Shown here: in pieces, positions 24,700 through 36,167 of the stretch
How the letters are laid out: the number at the start of each line of letters is the position of its first letter
Position numbering within the stretch: the stretch's first letter is position 1
Origin: Myxocyprinus asiaticus
Taxonomy: Eukaryota; Chordata; Actinopteri; Cypriniformes; Catostomidae
Assembly: GCF_019703515.2 (NCBI RefSeq)
Contig: NC_059385.1
Coordinates: 27,880,001-27,944,000, forward strand
Direction of reading: 5' to 3'
Length of the DNA stretch: 64,000 nt
Made by a program: the position numbers and the translations under genes
The notes under the pieces: model-generated
Seen by the model: only the letters and a program-made list of their open reading frames with translations
The model's database searches: none
Told to the model about the DNA's origin: nothing

Positions 24700-25450
24700 A
24701 TTTGGGGAAAAAAAAATCTATTGATCATATGACTGTAGGCTCATAGTAAAGACTTTGACATTACAGTGAGTGTGTTATAAGACGGTATTAGCAGATCTGT
24801 TCACTTATGCTGATGTTATCAGGTGTGTAATCACTATCAAATTATGCTTTTCTCTTTTTAAGTGACTGTGATGATCATTTGCCTTGATTCTAATTCACAG
24901 TCTTCACATTTTCAATCAAATTACCATTTGTTTTTTACATAAAACTTCAACTAAATATGCATTACAATGTCGCTCTTCATTCCAGCCCATGTAAAAATAT
25001 TATCCATTCTGTTTGAGATTATTTTGCAAAAAACTGTGCCGTTCACGGCAATCTCCCAATAATTCCTATGGGGAGTTCTCCAGAGCTTTTCAGAGTGAGC
25101 AACTGTAACCAAAGGGGGCGGAGCTTAGCGAAGGTCAATTAGTTTTAAAAAACTAGTTACCACAGCTGTGACGAGGCTTCTAATACAGCTGCAGAGAGAG
25201 AGACAGAAAATGTGTCATCTTTCTTCTGACTGTCATAATCCACCGCTCTCTATTTTTTTCTTTATTTGAAAAGTTGTGGATATGTAATAGTGCCATTTTG
25301 CTTTTGATGTTGGAGCAAATGGATAAGCAAAAATTATTTTTGACATGGTCTCCCATTCACTGCTACTGAGGATTTCCCTGCAATCCTTTACTTCTGCGTT
25401 CCAAAACCTGGAATTGTGAAAAGGGTCCATATTACAGGAAATACTCAACA
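24700..25450. repeat. Dispersed repeat copy (full-length reference in this window)
   Basis: It contains 'gtaatcactatcaaattatg', 'tgccgttcacggcaatctcc' (the 'gccgttcacggc' part is nearly palindromic), 'gggggcggagcttagc' and 'gttggagcaaatgg.taagc'. The first part recurs at 52215-52603 and the last part at 56630-56870, both diverged. Non-coding. Confidence 0.6.
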
Positions 25451-26439
25451 GTTATGATTTCTGTCATAATCGTGCAGCCCTATCTTACTGAATAGTAAAA
25501 AAGAAAAAACTTTTATGCAGTTCTCTTTATCAACTAAATTAATTTTCTTTTAAGGACGTTTACATATTTTTACTGGAAACAAGACAAAGATACTTATTAG
25601 GACTTAAGTTTTGCTTTTCAGTTTAAATAATTTTTAGAATAATAATAATAAAAAAAACTTTATTGAAAAAGAAAGACATTTTTGCTCCCATTATAATAAT
25701 ATCTTGTAAAAACTACAAATAAACAAGGAATGTGAGTTGAAGGAAAAGAGGAAATGTGAGTGTTGCTTGCATGTGCAAAACATGCCGACACAACGCTAGT
25801 GTTTTGTAGAAGGTTGCCAGTGTGTTGCTAGGTGGTTGCTATACAAAGTATATGACATTATGCCTTCTACAGGGACAGTCCTCCTTTAGCAATCTAAGGT
25901 ATACAATGAAAATAGCTCCAGGATCACTTAGTGTGTTTGAACCTGCAACTTTTCTTTATTCATTATGCCTCACCACTCAGAAAAACAAATATAGCTACAT
26001 ACTGTTAGAACTATCACTTTCTTCACTCTTTTGGTGTTTCATAAAGAAATAAAGGTCATACACCAAAAGAGTACATAAGGTTGTCATTTAAGAAGTTTAT
26101 TACTAATTTAAAAAAAAAATTTTGAATACTATTTTATTTATATAGTATGTATGTGTTTGTGTGGGTAGATGTTGAGACATTTTATGTTACCACCAAACAC
26201 GAATATTGATAATATTTCTGTTACACAGCCCTTTGTACCCAAAAGTCCAACTTTTTAATGTGTTTGAAACCTTTTAGAATTTAATAAAATATAAATCAAC
26301 CATTTATTTAACCAAATTATTTATACAAATAGAATTAAAAAATAAGTAGTTTTACAAAGAATAAGCATCTAGATTTCACCTGGGTATTCATCAACGCCAT
26401 TACAGGGGGGAAAGGTTGCATATTTACATCTAGATAGAG

Positions 26440-26477
26440 CTTGCATCGTGTCGCACCTAGTTAGGACACGATGCAAG
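26440..26477. repeat. Perfect 13-bp inverted repeat (hairpin)
   Basis: CTTGCATCGTGTC at 26440-26452 is exactly complementary to GACACGATGCAAG at 26465-26477, with a 12-base loop. There is no T-run after it and no gene beside it. It could be the fused ends of a lost small transposon or chance. Confidence 0.6.
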
Positions 26478-27329
26478 TGAGAAAAGCATTCAAATTATTT
26501 GATTCCTGAGGTCATATTTAGAGACAAAATTTTGGAGCAGAGCTTTAATGAGATGCTCCAAAGTCCAGTGTGTTCACATCTCACCTCTGTTCTGCTGATC
26601 TACATTTCCTACTAAGAGGATGGCTGTCTGAATGAAGACATGGAAGCAACCCTTAAAGACACTTCAGTTGGGGTGAAATTGGTCTTTATTATACATCATG
26701 GACATAGTTGGATGATTCTCTGGGGTGTCATCTAAACAAACAAAAAAATAAGACGTAATAGGAACTGGTATTCCACACATGTTTGAGCAATTCTGGTGAA
26801 GGCCAGAACTTAAGGCAAGACGTTACTCCCAAGAATCCAAACCCGTAGCGCAGGTATCATACTGAACACATTGGCCTCCAAAGTCCAGGGCTGGTTTGAA
26901 TGAACAAGATGTGATGGGACGTTTCAATAATTCAACAAACTCCCAGCTGTCATTCAGTATGGTGCAACTTTTAATGGTTTCACAGAAGTGTCTCAGGAAG
27001 TAACTGGAGGAGCTGTAGCAACGGTTTTAAATTGAGCTGGTTGTTTGAGTCAAGACAAATTCATAAAGGAACTAAGAATTGAAGCAGGCTTCTCTTTAAA
27101 ATTATGAGCTTTTCAAAAGGCTCTTACTGGTAAGTTATCCACCATGCTGCTATTTTTGTGCCATCACAGAACCTTTCATTCAGCCAAAGAGAAATAAATT
27201 GAGTCTGGAAGTGTTTGCAACACATCCAGAAAGAATAAGGAAAGCCAATTGGGTTGACTTTAGAATAGGTGAATAATGCCAAAATTTGTAATTTCGGGTG
27301 AGCTATCCTTTTAAGTGTTTGAATAACTG

Positions 27330-27760
27330 TGTGTGCATGTTAGTATCCATTTGAAGTCCGTAGGAGATGTGACAGCTCATCTAGAATGTCATGGCTATAG
27401 TCTGGCAGACCCAGAGGACTCCCGCCACGCGAGGCAGCCGGCTCTGTTAATTTGTTTAGCAGTCTCTGTGATGACAACCCATCGGACTCCTCGTCCAGAG
27501 TTATGGCTTGCGCAAAAATCCCACCATTTGACTGGGACTCGTATTAGGGAGGGGCTGCCGCTCGGGCTCTGCCATGATGCGGAGGCCCTCGGAAGCCTCT
27601 TCCTGAATTTATTTTTCTTTCACTTTTGCGAAAGAGGGGAGGGTGGGAGCGGGCCCAGGCTCCTGGGCGAAAAGGGTTTTTGTAGACGGAGACACAGATG
27701 GAATAGTTTACAATCTGGCCCAGACTTGACTTCCAGTGTCTGACCTATTGTAACCCGTGT
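27330..27760. promoter_or_regulatory. Candidate conserved noncoding element, GC-rich
   Basis: Repeat-free sequence with much higher GC than its surroundings, located in the largest intron. The longest open frame (27333-27743, plus strand) gives a protein rich in Leu, Arg and His with no motif. There is no initiation context or splice signal that would make a gene model. Inference only. Confidence 0.2.
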
Positions 27761-27907
27761 TCCGTTCATGGGGTGCACTAGGCATTCAGAAAGTGGTACA
27801 GACTTCCCATTGCTGTTTTTCCAACACCGGGGGCCTCTTGTCTCTCCTCCCAGAAGTTGGGCTCAGGATTCCAGAGAGGGGCTCTGGCATCATCAGAGAC
27901 AAGAGAG

Positions 27908-29083
27908 TAGGGATGGGCCATAATGGTTGACTAGTGCCACAGCTACAGACGGACGTCTTTGGGCGTTGCGTTGCATCTTGCACTGTTCTTTTGAGCGTCC
28001 CACCAAGAGCATTGGGACTCTAAAATAACATGGTGTGTAACTTAAAAAATAGTTTTAAAAACACACCTTAAGACCTTTCTAGCACCTGCTGTTTGTCTAG
28101 CAATTTTTGAGTGCAAAAACGCATCATACGTAAACGCCCCCTAAAGGCTACAGTATAATTCATATACTTTTTTGACCGTGAGCCCATACAGATTATTCTG
28201 CACTGTGCGAAAACAATAATATACTGAATTACTTTTTCTCATGCTATTGTATTGATACTTCACTGTATCAATCTTTTTATCCATTTGTGTTTTCCTATCA
28301 TGTCCAACATTGCAATAATGAAGCAGGTCAACAAAATAAGTGTAAAGCGACGTTTCTAAGCGCTGTAAGGCAAGAGAGATTAAAACTGAAATAGTTTCAG
28401 TCTTAATCCAATTATGATATCGTGATGCATTGTAATATTTTAAATCGTGACACGTTTCGCAATACGTATTGTATCGTGAGATGGTAGCCGATACCCAGCC
28501 CTAGTTCGCCACATGTGCACTACGACTGCTTTGTTATAGTCTTTTTGTACAGTCAACACCTGGCACACTTCTGGACTACTCGCAAAGACATGGACTGTCT
28601 GCGTGTCTAGAAAAACTGGGCTGGAGATGAAATATGTGTCACGCACACTGTGCGCAATACATAGCGGCACGAGCAAGACTGAAGTTTACTTTGCTTAGCT
28701 GATGTGTGTAATTTTCATCTATGTTAAAATATTTTCTCTTATCTTAGCTTAACATGTAGAGATAATAAGTAAACCATTCATAGGTTTATTTTCCCGAAAC
28801 ACTGCGGCATTTGGCACTATCAAAACATCGCTCTTGTTTGTTTGAGAGTCCAGTACGAATTAGCAACACGGACTTAACCAATGGCATGAGTTTGTGGAGG
28901 GACTATTTAATTGTTCAACCAATGTTAGATGAGGGTTTAGATAAACTGTCTAACAAAATAAAACTTCCCTTTGCTGGCGCTTGTGGTGCAGAAATTACAA
29001 CTTAATGACTCACTAGCCAACTAGTCATTTAAGGCAACCAAAGGCTAGTTGAATTTTTGAAAATAAAATTTTGCGCATCCCTA
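27908..29083. mobile_element. Degenerate hAT-like element
   Basis: TAGGGATGGGCCATAATGG at 27908 faces '…tttgcgcatcccta' ending at 29083; the ends are inverted repeats with one mismatch in 11. The flanking octamers 'caagagag' and 'cgaaagag' agree at six of eight positions, which fits an eroded target duplication. The sub-terminal 'gactagtgcc' and 'gcaaccaaaggctagttg' are also partly complementary. Around 28100-28505 there is another repeat ending 'gatacccagccctag'. Confidence 0.5.
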
Positions 29084-30514
29084 CGAAAGAGCAAGGTGTA
29101 GGTCCTGAGACAGTAATGTCAGTATATCTAGAAATAACTAGATAGAAAACATGTAGGAACCGGCCCTCAGATGGCGTCCGACCCTTTTTTGCACTCGCAT
29201 GTGGTATTTGTTGGGAGCATTTGAGTAGATATAATTAGATAGAAGCCTGACGTATTTAATGAAAAGAGAACACGAAGGATAAAATAATTCATTTCCACGA
29301 CACGGCTTGCTACGTAAAGAGGGAGGACGGCGGCCTGACAGATCTTCACTTTATCCTCATCTTGTCACCGTTGTGGCCGCGGCACGGACTCGCACACCAA
29401 TAAGACTGATAATTAATCAAGCATTTAGCCATTACTTCCCACAGAGGCATGCGCACGACCGCATTCTTTACATTTGATTGTGATTTACAGTACTCCTACA
29501 AATGCGTTTCAGTAATGAAAAATTACAGCGGCTGACGTGTACAAACTCTGCCTCCAACCCACAGAGTCGCTTCAAATGCTTCCAACGGAAAACCACCCTG
29601 GGTTTTCAATTAACTGTATCTATGGACTGGGCATATGTAGTTTATGCAGGACCCAAAAAAGTCAGCCGTGCAAACCGCTATACGTTTTAACTGAGACTGA
29701 AAAACCAGAATGATTTACCAGTCTGCTTCCCGTAATCCTCTGAAAAACTAGAAGTGCCGTTTGACGCATTGGTCATGGCAGGGCTTTAGAAATAAAGTGT
29801 ATCTATGAATCACAGTAATGTCCAATCAGATTAAATGGAAAAACATATCTTTCATACTGAACCCTATAAATGTGGAAGAGTATAATCAGTTTCTAAGTAC
29901 CTACAGGAATCCCAGAGGTCATACTTACAAACACATGCATCTTCTTCACATATGCTAGGGCGATTATGGAGAAAACAGAATCAAACCGACACATTTCTAA
30001 TTGATATTCTATTTGTGTACTGTGCGTACAATCAAACTCTACAGTATTTTGCCACAAATTCATCTCTCACTCGGTAAAAGGAAGTCAAATTAGGCAGATG
30101 CCAACATGGACAGGTTGGTTGCATGATATGCCCTCATCCTCGAAAACCATGAACAAAACTATGAGAGGTTAAAGAAAACACAGCCCAGACTACATTAAAT
30201 ACAGGTTACAGGTTTGCTATGATGTCTGATGTAAAATCTGGATCCTAAAGCAATATCAACTTTGTGCCTCATATACAACATCAAAATCGATTCTCCCTTG
30301 TGTCTAATTCATTTTGCAGTATCATAAATGTTATTCTGGCCACAGAACAGCACTGTCAATTACACACTCATGGAAATTCTCCCATCAGATTAGGTCTAAA
30401 AAATTAATCGGGTGAACGACAAAAAATAAAAACCGAGAAGTACTTAGCCTTTATATTTAAAAGAGTGCAAAAATAAAACTGAACAGATTTAATATTCATT
30501 CAGCCAGTGGTGTA
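29084..30514. other. Intronic stretch, repeat-poor
   Basis: No gene. Bases 29160-29470 are GC-balanced and contain homeobox-like words ('ctgataattaatcaagc'). They are a second candidate conserved noncoding element. The rest is unremarkable. Confidence 0.35.
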
Positions 30515-31064
30515 TACTACCGGTCAAATGTTTAGGATCACTTACTCATTCTTTATTATTATTATTTTTCACATTTAAGGATAATAGTAAAGTCATCAAA
30601 ACTATGGAAGAACAGAAATGGAACTATAGGGATTGTGTTGTGACTAAAAAAATTCCAAAATAAATCAAAACTGTGTTATATTTTAGCATCTTCAAAGTAG
30701 CCACCCTTTGCCTAGAATTTGCAGACATGTACTCCTGACATTTTCTCAACCAACTTCTTGAGGTATCACCCTGGGATGCTTTTTAAACAGTATTGAAGGA
30801 GTTCCCATCAATACTGGGCACTTATTAGCTGCTTTTCTTTATTATTCAGTTCAAATCATCCATTTCAAAAACTTTTTTTTTTTATTTTTATTTTTTTTTA
30901 TAAAATTTTAGTTTTGTAATGAAATAAATTAATATGTTGGCACAATTATATTTTTGTCCACAAAACAAATTTCTAACATTTAAACATACATCTTCAAATC
31001 AAAAGGTTTTTAAGATCATGAGAAACATTTCAGTGAAGTGACCCCAAACTTCTGAACAGCAGTG
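30515..31064. mobile_element. Second copy of the internally deleted Tc1-type MITE
   Basis: It begins TACTACCGGTCAAATG after a TA (30513-30514) and ends 'acttctgaacagcagtg' before a TA (31065-31066). The interior matches 5513-6035 closely: 'atagtaaagtcatcaaaac', 'ccctttgcctagaatttgc', 'gtactcctgacattttc'. It is slightly longer because of T-rich expansions near 30870-30910. No transposase frame. Confidence 0.85.
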
Positions 31065-31119
31065 TACATGTGATTTAGTGATGATTGTGACATGGTAAAT
31101 ATTTCATTTCTGTCGTCAT

Positions 31120-32225
31120 CATACTGTAGTATGCTGAAGGACAGGAATGTCTTCTGTAAAGGCTGATGCAGCTGCTACCACTGACGGCATACAAGACTGT
31201 CTGCCACAACACCTAGCCATGGCCATGAAAACAAACAGTGGCCCTGTCCCAAATGCCACCCTCGGTCCCTCGAGTATACACTTTGCCACGTTGACTGTTG
31301 GGTAATAGTCTGCTGTAAAGTCCACATCAGTGAAGACACCTAGCGTCCGCAAAGGGGACGCTAATGAGCAGCCTTTTGAAACCTAAAAATGATTAGGGGT
31401 TCAAAATATATATCGGTTGATAACTGGAAAAGTCAAAATATTATTGTGCTGATAGTGGAATTACTGCCGATATTTTTGCTGATGCGTTTATTTGTGTGCA
31501 CTATAGAATCTATGCCTCTTTCAGCTTCTTTCCTGGTCAGGGAATATGAAGCATCAGTGCATGTGTGCAAACTCAGCGTTTGTGACCAGTAAAGATAGTG
31601 CTTAATGTCAAGTCAACTCTGTAAGGATTATTTCAACATTTGTGCACCATTACTTTGTTTTGGGGCTTGTAACAATAGGCTTTTTAATGGCACCTATTTT
31701 GTTTGAAATAAGTAGTTTTTAATTTATTAGCTAGCAGCTCTAGTTAAAAAAAAAAAAATAAATACAATTATTGGTATCGGCCACAATCAGCTGTGAATGA
31801 TATCAACCCAGAAATTCCATATAGGTGCATCCCAAAAAATTACAAATGGGACACCTCTTGTGTCCTAAAGGTTGGCGATAAATAGGAAAAGCAAAATGTT
31901 ATTATCGCGCTGATATTTTCGCCGATAAGTTTATTCGCGTTTGCCAGAGAATCTCTGCCACTTTTGGCTTCTCTCTTTTTAGGGAGTTTCAAGCATCAGT
32001 GCACAAGCGCAATGTCAGTGTGTGTGGCCAGGAAAGATAGTGTTTAAGGTAGATAGTGTGAGTCTGTTTATTGACAGTAGAACATGGGCAAAACATTACA
32101 AATTCTGGTCAAAAGGAATCACTTACTAGTTGTTTGTTTATCATATTGCAGTTCAAATGGCAATTTTTTTTTTTTTTTTTTTTTGCAATCGCAATATGAC
32201 TTTTTGTCCAAATTACGCAGCCCTA
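31120..32225. repeat. Two diverged direct copies of a repeat plus a repeat end
   Basis: About 31410-31600 and 31865-32050 share the same order of motifs: 'ggaaaagtcaaaatattatt' / 'ggaaaagcaaaatgttattat', 'gccgata.ttt..gctgat', 'ctctttcagcttcttt' / 'cttttggcttctctc', 'gcatcagtgca' and 'gaaagatagtg'. At 32160-32225 a polyT tract and 'aattacgcagccctag' mark the end of a further element. Non-coding. Confidence 0.45.
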
Positions 32226-32808
32226 GATGTGTATGACTTTCTTTCTTCTGTAGAACACAAATTATGATTTTTAGAAGAATATTTCAGCTCTGTAAGTCCA
32301 TACAATGCAAGTGAATGAGTGCCAAAAATGTTATGCTCCAAAAAGCACATAAAGGCAGCATAAAAGTAATCCATAAGACTCCAGTGTTTTAATCCATTTC
32401 TTCAGAAGTTATATGATAGGTGTGGGTGAGAAACAAATCAATATTTAAGTAAATTTTTGCAAGAAATTCTTCTCCCTGCCCAGTAGGGGGCAGAATGCAT
32501 GAAGAATAAGAATCACCAAAAACAGAAGAAGAAGAAGAAAGTGATCTTTTTCTCACACACACTTATCAAATCACTTCTGAAAACATTGATTTAACCACTG
32601 GAGTCATATGGATTACTTTTATGCTGCCTTTATGTGATTTTTTGAGCTTCAAAATTTTGCCACCCATTCACTTGCACTGTATGGACCTACAGAGCTGAGA
32701 AATTCTGCTAAAAATCTGCAAATGAAAGAAAGTAATACAAATATGGGATGACATGAGGGTGAGTAAATGATGAGAGAATTTTCATTTTTGTGTGAAATAT
32801 CGCTTTAA
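32226..32808. mobile_element. Palindromic TTAA-type MITE, nearly complete
   Basis: The left arm has 'ctttctttcttctgtagaac', 'tccatacaatgcaagtgaat' and 'taggtgtgggtgagaaac'; the right arm has their complements in reverse order, closing with 'tttgtgtgaaatatcgctttaa'. The first roughly 40 bases of the left end are missing because it abuts another repeat at 32225. The centre contains '(gaa)n' at about 32526-32540. Confidence 0.7.
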
Positions 32809-33486
32809 ATTTTGAGTTGTTTCTCACCAAAACTATAGTATGTCTTTGGAAGATACATGGACACTTGGGATGGGCATTTTCAAGTAATTTGTAGTCAAGT
32901 ACTCTAATACACATTAAAAATAACATGCATGACACAAACCTGAAATTTATGTTTTGTTTTATTCACAAACATTACCAAAAACTTTTTCAAAATAAGACAA
33001 CTTAACCTATCCTTCTCTTTTGGGAAAAAAAATGAACAATATGCAATAAAAATGGAAAACAAAAAATATTTGAAAATAACAGCAAAAATATTTGCTTACA
33101 TAGAAACCAATAAGCTACTGACAGCATTGGGGTAATGCACATATATAAACTCGAGTCTACATAAAGGCTATCACATTTTTATAATATATAAACTCTTATA
33201 TATATATATATAAAATGTATTACTGTTTCGGAAGGAAATTCATGCAATTCTATGCAAAGGGTGGCTACTTTGAAGATGCTAAAATATAAATCACCCCAAC
33301 ACCTTATCCTTGAGTAATCATGCTAAATTGCTAATTTGGTACTAGAAAATCACTTGCCATTATATCAAACACAGTTGAAAGCTATTTGGTTAGTTAAATG
33401 AATTTTAACATTGTCTTTGTGTTTGTTTTTGAGTTGCCACAATATGCAATAGACTGGCATGTCTTAAGGTCAATATTAGGTCAAAA

Positions 33487-34147
33487 ATGGCAAAAAGAAA
33501 CAGCTTTCTCTAGAAACTCGTCAGTCAATCATTGTTTTGAGGAATGAAGGCCATTCAATGCTTGAAATTGCCAAAAAACTTTAAGATTTCATACAAAGGT
33601 GTACACTACAGTCTTCAAAGACAAAGGACAACTGTCTCTAACAAGAACAGAAAGAGATGTGGAAGGACAGATGTGCAACTAAACAAGAGGATAAGTACAT
33701 CAGAGTCTCTAGTTTGAGAAATAGACACCTCACATGTCCTCAGCTGATGGCTTTATTGAATTCTACCCGCTCAACACCAGTTTCATGTACAACAGTAAAG
33801 AGAAGACTCAGGGGTGCAGGCCTTATGGGAGGAATTGCAAAGAAAAAGCCACTTTTGAAACAGAAAAACAAAAAGAAATGGTTAGAGAAACACAGATATT
33901 GGACAACAGATCATTGGAAAAGAGTGTTATGGATCTTAAACCCATTGAGCTTTTGTGGGATCAGCTAGACTGTAAGGTGTGTGAGAAGTGCCCGACAAGA
34001 CAGCCACATCTATGACAAGTGCTACAGGAAGCGTGGGGTGAAATGTCACCTGAGTATCTGGACAAACTGACTGCTAGAATGCCAAGGATCTGCAAAGCTG
34101 TCGTTGCTGCACGTGGAGGATTTTTTGATGAGAACTCTTTGAAGTAG
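33487..34147 (+). pseudogene. Tc1-like transposase relic with internal deletion
   Basis: Reading starts at ATG 33487 (MAKRNS…) and passes through stops and frame changes. The clearest part (33657-33930) has EDKYIRVSSLRNR, TPVSCTTVKRRLRGAG and AKKKPLLKQKNKKKWLEKH, which are the DNA-binding and linker regions of a fish Tc1 family. It then jumps from KRVLW straight to DLKPIELLWDQLD. The catalytic core with the first two Asp residues (about 130 residues) is therefore deleted. The tail reads EAWGEMSPEYLDKLTARMP and ends at TAG 34145-34147. It is inactive. Confidence 0.85.
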
Positions 34148-34285
34148 TTTAAGAAGTTCTGAACATTTTCTTTTCAAATTGTAATAGTAATTTTTCACAT
34201 TATTAATGTCTTGACTATACATTGTGATCAGTTGTATGCCAATTTCTTTCCATAAGAGCAAAATCTGTACATTATTCCAAACTTG

Positions 34286-34837
34286 CTTCCTTCCTTCTAC
34301 TCTGAGGATTGGTTTTTCCAGCAGGACAATGCTCCATGCCACACAGCCAGATCAATCAATGTGTGGATGGAGGACCACCAAATCAAGACCCTGTCATGGC
34401 CAGCCCAATCTCCAGACCTGAAACCCATTGAAAACCTCTGGAATGTGATCAAGAGGAAGATGGATGTCCACAAGCCATCAAACAAAGCCGAGCTACTTGA
34501 ATTTTTGCGCCAGGAGTGGCATAATGTCACCCAACAGCAATGTGAAAGACTGGTAGAGAGCATACCAAGACACATGAAAGCTGTGATTGAAAATCAGGGT
34601 TATTCCACCAAATATTGATTTCTGAAGTTAAAACATTAGTATTGTGTTGTTTAAGAATGAATATGAACTTGTTTTCTTTGCATTATTCGAGGTCTGAAAA
34701 CACTGCATCTTTTTTGTTAGTTTGACCAGTTGTCATTTTCTGCAAATAAATGCTCCAAATGACAATATTTTTATGTGGAATTTAGGAGATATGTTATCAG
34801 TACTTTATAGAATAAATAATATTTTTTTCCCAGAGCT
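34286..34837 (+). pseudogene. C-terminal half of a second, different Tc1-like transposase and its right end
   Basis: From about 34286 the frame reads DWFFQQDNAPCHTARS (second catalytic Asp), SPDLKPIENLW (catalytic Glu) and ends GYSTKY with TGA at 34616-34618. The sequence continues to a right terminus '…ttcccagagctg' at 34837 followed by TATA. The first half and the left terminus are absent. The start abuts the degenerate right end of the previous Tc1 relic ('gtacattattccaaact'), so the two are fused. The subfamily differs from both other transposases in the window. Confidence 0.85.
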
Positions 34838-35160
34838 GTATATAATTCAATAAGAAACAAAATATTACAAGTATGCCTTCTAATATAACTTGGCTTTGCT
34901 TTAGAAGCAAAGATGCCATCATATCTTCTCTCATCCAACACCTCAACAATACATATCCACAGTGCCCTCCCAGTGGACTATTTGTAACGGCGAGATTTGG
35001 TGAGAGATTCAAAGGGAAAATACAGAGCAATTCAGCGCTTCTTAAAGCAGGCAAATGCACAAAGGAAAATTAATTTGCGATATTCAAGTAGTGTTTTTAA
35101 TACTGGAGTAGCTGGTGCAGAACGAGTACTCGATTACTCATGCACATCTCTAATGGACAC

Positions 35161-35790
35161 CAGCACACCAGCAACCACAACTCAACATGTGCATATCTTT
35201 TTGGCTGGGAATACTCTTAAAAAAATGGAGAAGTCTAAACATTGGCTTATCACGAGCACTGGTTTTGCTGGCACTCATGATGACTGTCTGTTAAAAAGAC
35301 AGCACGCATCTGACTGCAGGTTAACGTGCTCTGCTGGGGCCGCTTTTAATGCCATGGCCTGGATCGCTTGTCTGGCATACGGTGGGTGTGACGCATTCCA
35401 TGTGGGCCCACCGTCTGCTAAAGCAGTTATTTACTCAGTTAAGTCAGCTGAGAAAACTACAGTACTTCTCCACAAGTGGCTATTGCAGCACAGCAAAAAC
35501 AAACACTGCATACTGTTCTAATGATGTCAGCGCTGTCCGCGGCCAAACGCATTGGCTGGCGAGCGAGGTGGTTCAGGCACACTTAAGGCAAGCAGCTGCG
35601 CCTGATGTGGAGAGAATATGGACGTTTCGCTATGTTAGTCCAAATAAATAGCTACGCTAACTTAATGTGAAACAGTAGCCGTGCATTGGGACAATCAATG
35701 AGGCATTAGTTACTGAGAATGCAGTTCATCACAGACAACTGCAAATCTGTAGGACTGAGGAAAGCAGTGTAGAGAAGCGAATAAAAAGCC
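35161..35790. other. Intronic stretch next to exon, no gene seen
   Basis: Composition is more balanced than average and open frames of 100-174 codons cross it. The longest begins inside the hAT-like element and runs across its target duplication, so it is not a real gene. No domain is recognised. Confidence 0.4.
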
Positions 35791-35796
35791 ACTTAC

Positions 35797-35887
35797 CAGC
35801 CCTTATCGTCATCCTCGCCTAGTTCCTCGACATTTACTTCAGGAACCTCTGAGATTTGGATTTGAAGCGTTCCAAAAGGGTGAGCAT
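35797..35887 (-). pseudogene. Exon of the cwc27-like gene with a one-base deletion
   Basis: On the minus strand it starts after acceptor '…cctctaaag' at 35887 and ends …AAGGGCTG before the donor gtaagt at 35796. Phase 0 from the previous exon gives MLTLLERFKSK, matching the CWC27 motif TLALLNxFKSK. The frame then fails: from SEVPEVNVEELGEDDDKGW onward the correct product is read one frame over. The exon is 91 bases; 92 would keep both ends in phase, so one base is missing near 35853-35856. In the original frame a TAA follows at 35834-35836. The acidic segment and terminal Trp fit the family. Confidence 0.85.
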
Positions 35888-36167
35888 CTTTAGAGGAGCG
35901 AGAAACAATATGTTAAATTAATAGGAATAGTTAACCCACAAATGAAAATTCTGCCATTATTTACTCATTCTAGTGTAAACCAGTTTGACTTCCATTCTTC
36001 CGTGAAACACAAAAGGTACATTTTAAAAAGTCTTCACAGGGTTTATTATATGGCAGCAAGTGAATAGTGACTCTGGTCTGTCAAGCTTGAAAAAGGACAA
36101 ACCCCCCCCCCCCCCAAGAAAAAAACACACACACCATATAACCACTTTAAAAGTGATCAATACAACT

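Larger units (their letters stand above)
21583..25482. mobile_element. Large composite element with 'TAGGGCTGCAC' ends
   Basis: The left end TAGGGCTGCACAATTAT at 21583 faces the complement '…ataatcgtgcagcccta' ending at 25482, an inverted repeat with one mismatch in about 16. I cannot see a clean 8-bp target duplication, so one end may belong to another copy. The right part (24700-25450) belongs to a dispersed family also found at about 52215-52600 and 56630-56870. It contains a later hAT-like insertion at 22234-24216. No coding region is recognisable. Confidence 0.5.
25483..27907. other. Intronic stretch, mostly repeat-poor
   Basis: No exon with consistent splice sites. A 13-bp perfect hairpin is at 26440-26477. 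The stretch 27330-27760 is GC-rich for this window and has a 136-codon frame of low-complexity composition without any recognisable domain. It may be a conserved noncoding element. Confidence 0.4.
32865..35152. mobile_element. hAT-like element with 8-bp duplication, enclosing Tc1 relics
   Basis: The identical octamer ATGGACAC lies at 32857-32864 and 35153-35160. Just inside are TTGGGATGGGCATT and, in complement from the right, TAGAGATGTGCATGAG, imperfect inverted repeats. The sub-terminal 'caagtactct' and 'gagtactcg' fit as well. The middle (about 33236-34837) is Tc1-derived, so the outer element was later hit by Tc1-like elements. No hAT transposase is seen. Confidence 0.75.
21183..35796 (-). 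other. Intron of the cwc27-like gene, filled with transposons
   Basis: About 14.6 kb between the terminal exon and the previous exon. Both splice junctions are canonical (gtaagt … ttag) and the phase (2+1) matches. Nearly every recognisable sequence inside is repeat-derived: the element at 21583-25482, one at 27908-29083, a MITE at 30515-31064, a MITE at 32226-32808 and the hAT-like element at 32865-35152. Confidence 0.7.

Noticed and set aside
27333..27743. 136-codon open frame, considered as a gene
   Set aside because: No motif, no splice or promoter context, unusual residue composition. Kept only as a GC-rich island.
34997..35521. 174-codon open frame on the plus strand
   Set aside because: It starts inside the hAT-like element and crosses its target duplication at 35153-35160 into flanking DNA. 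No domain or splice signal, so it is fortuitous.
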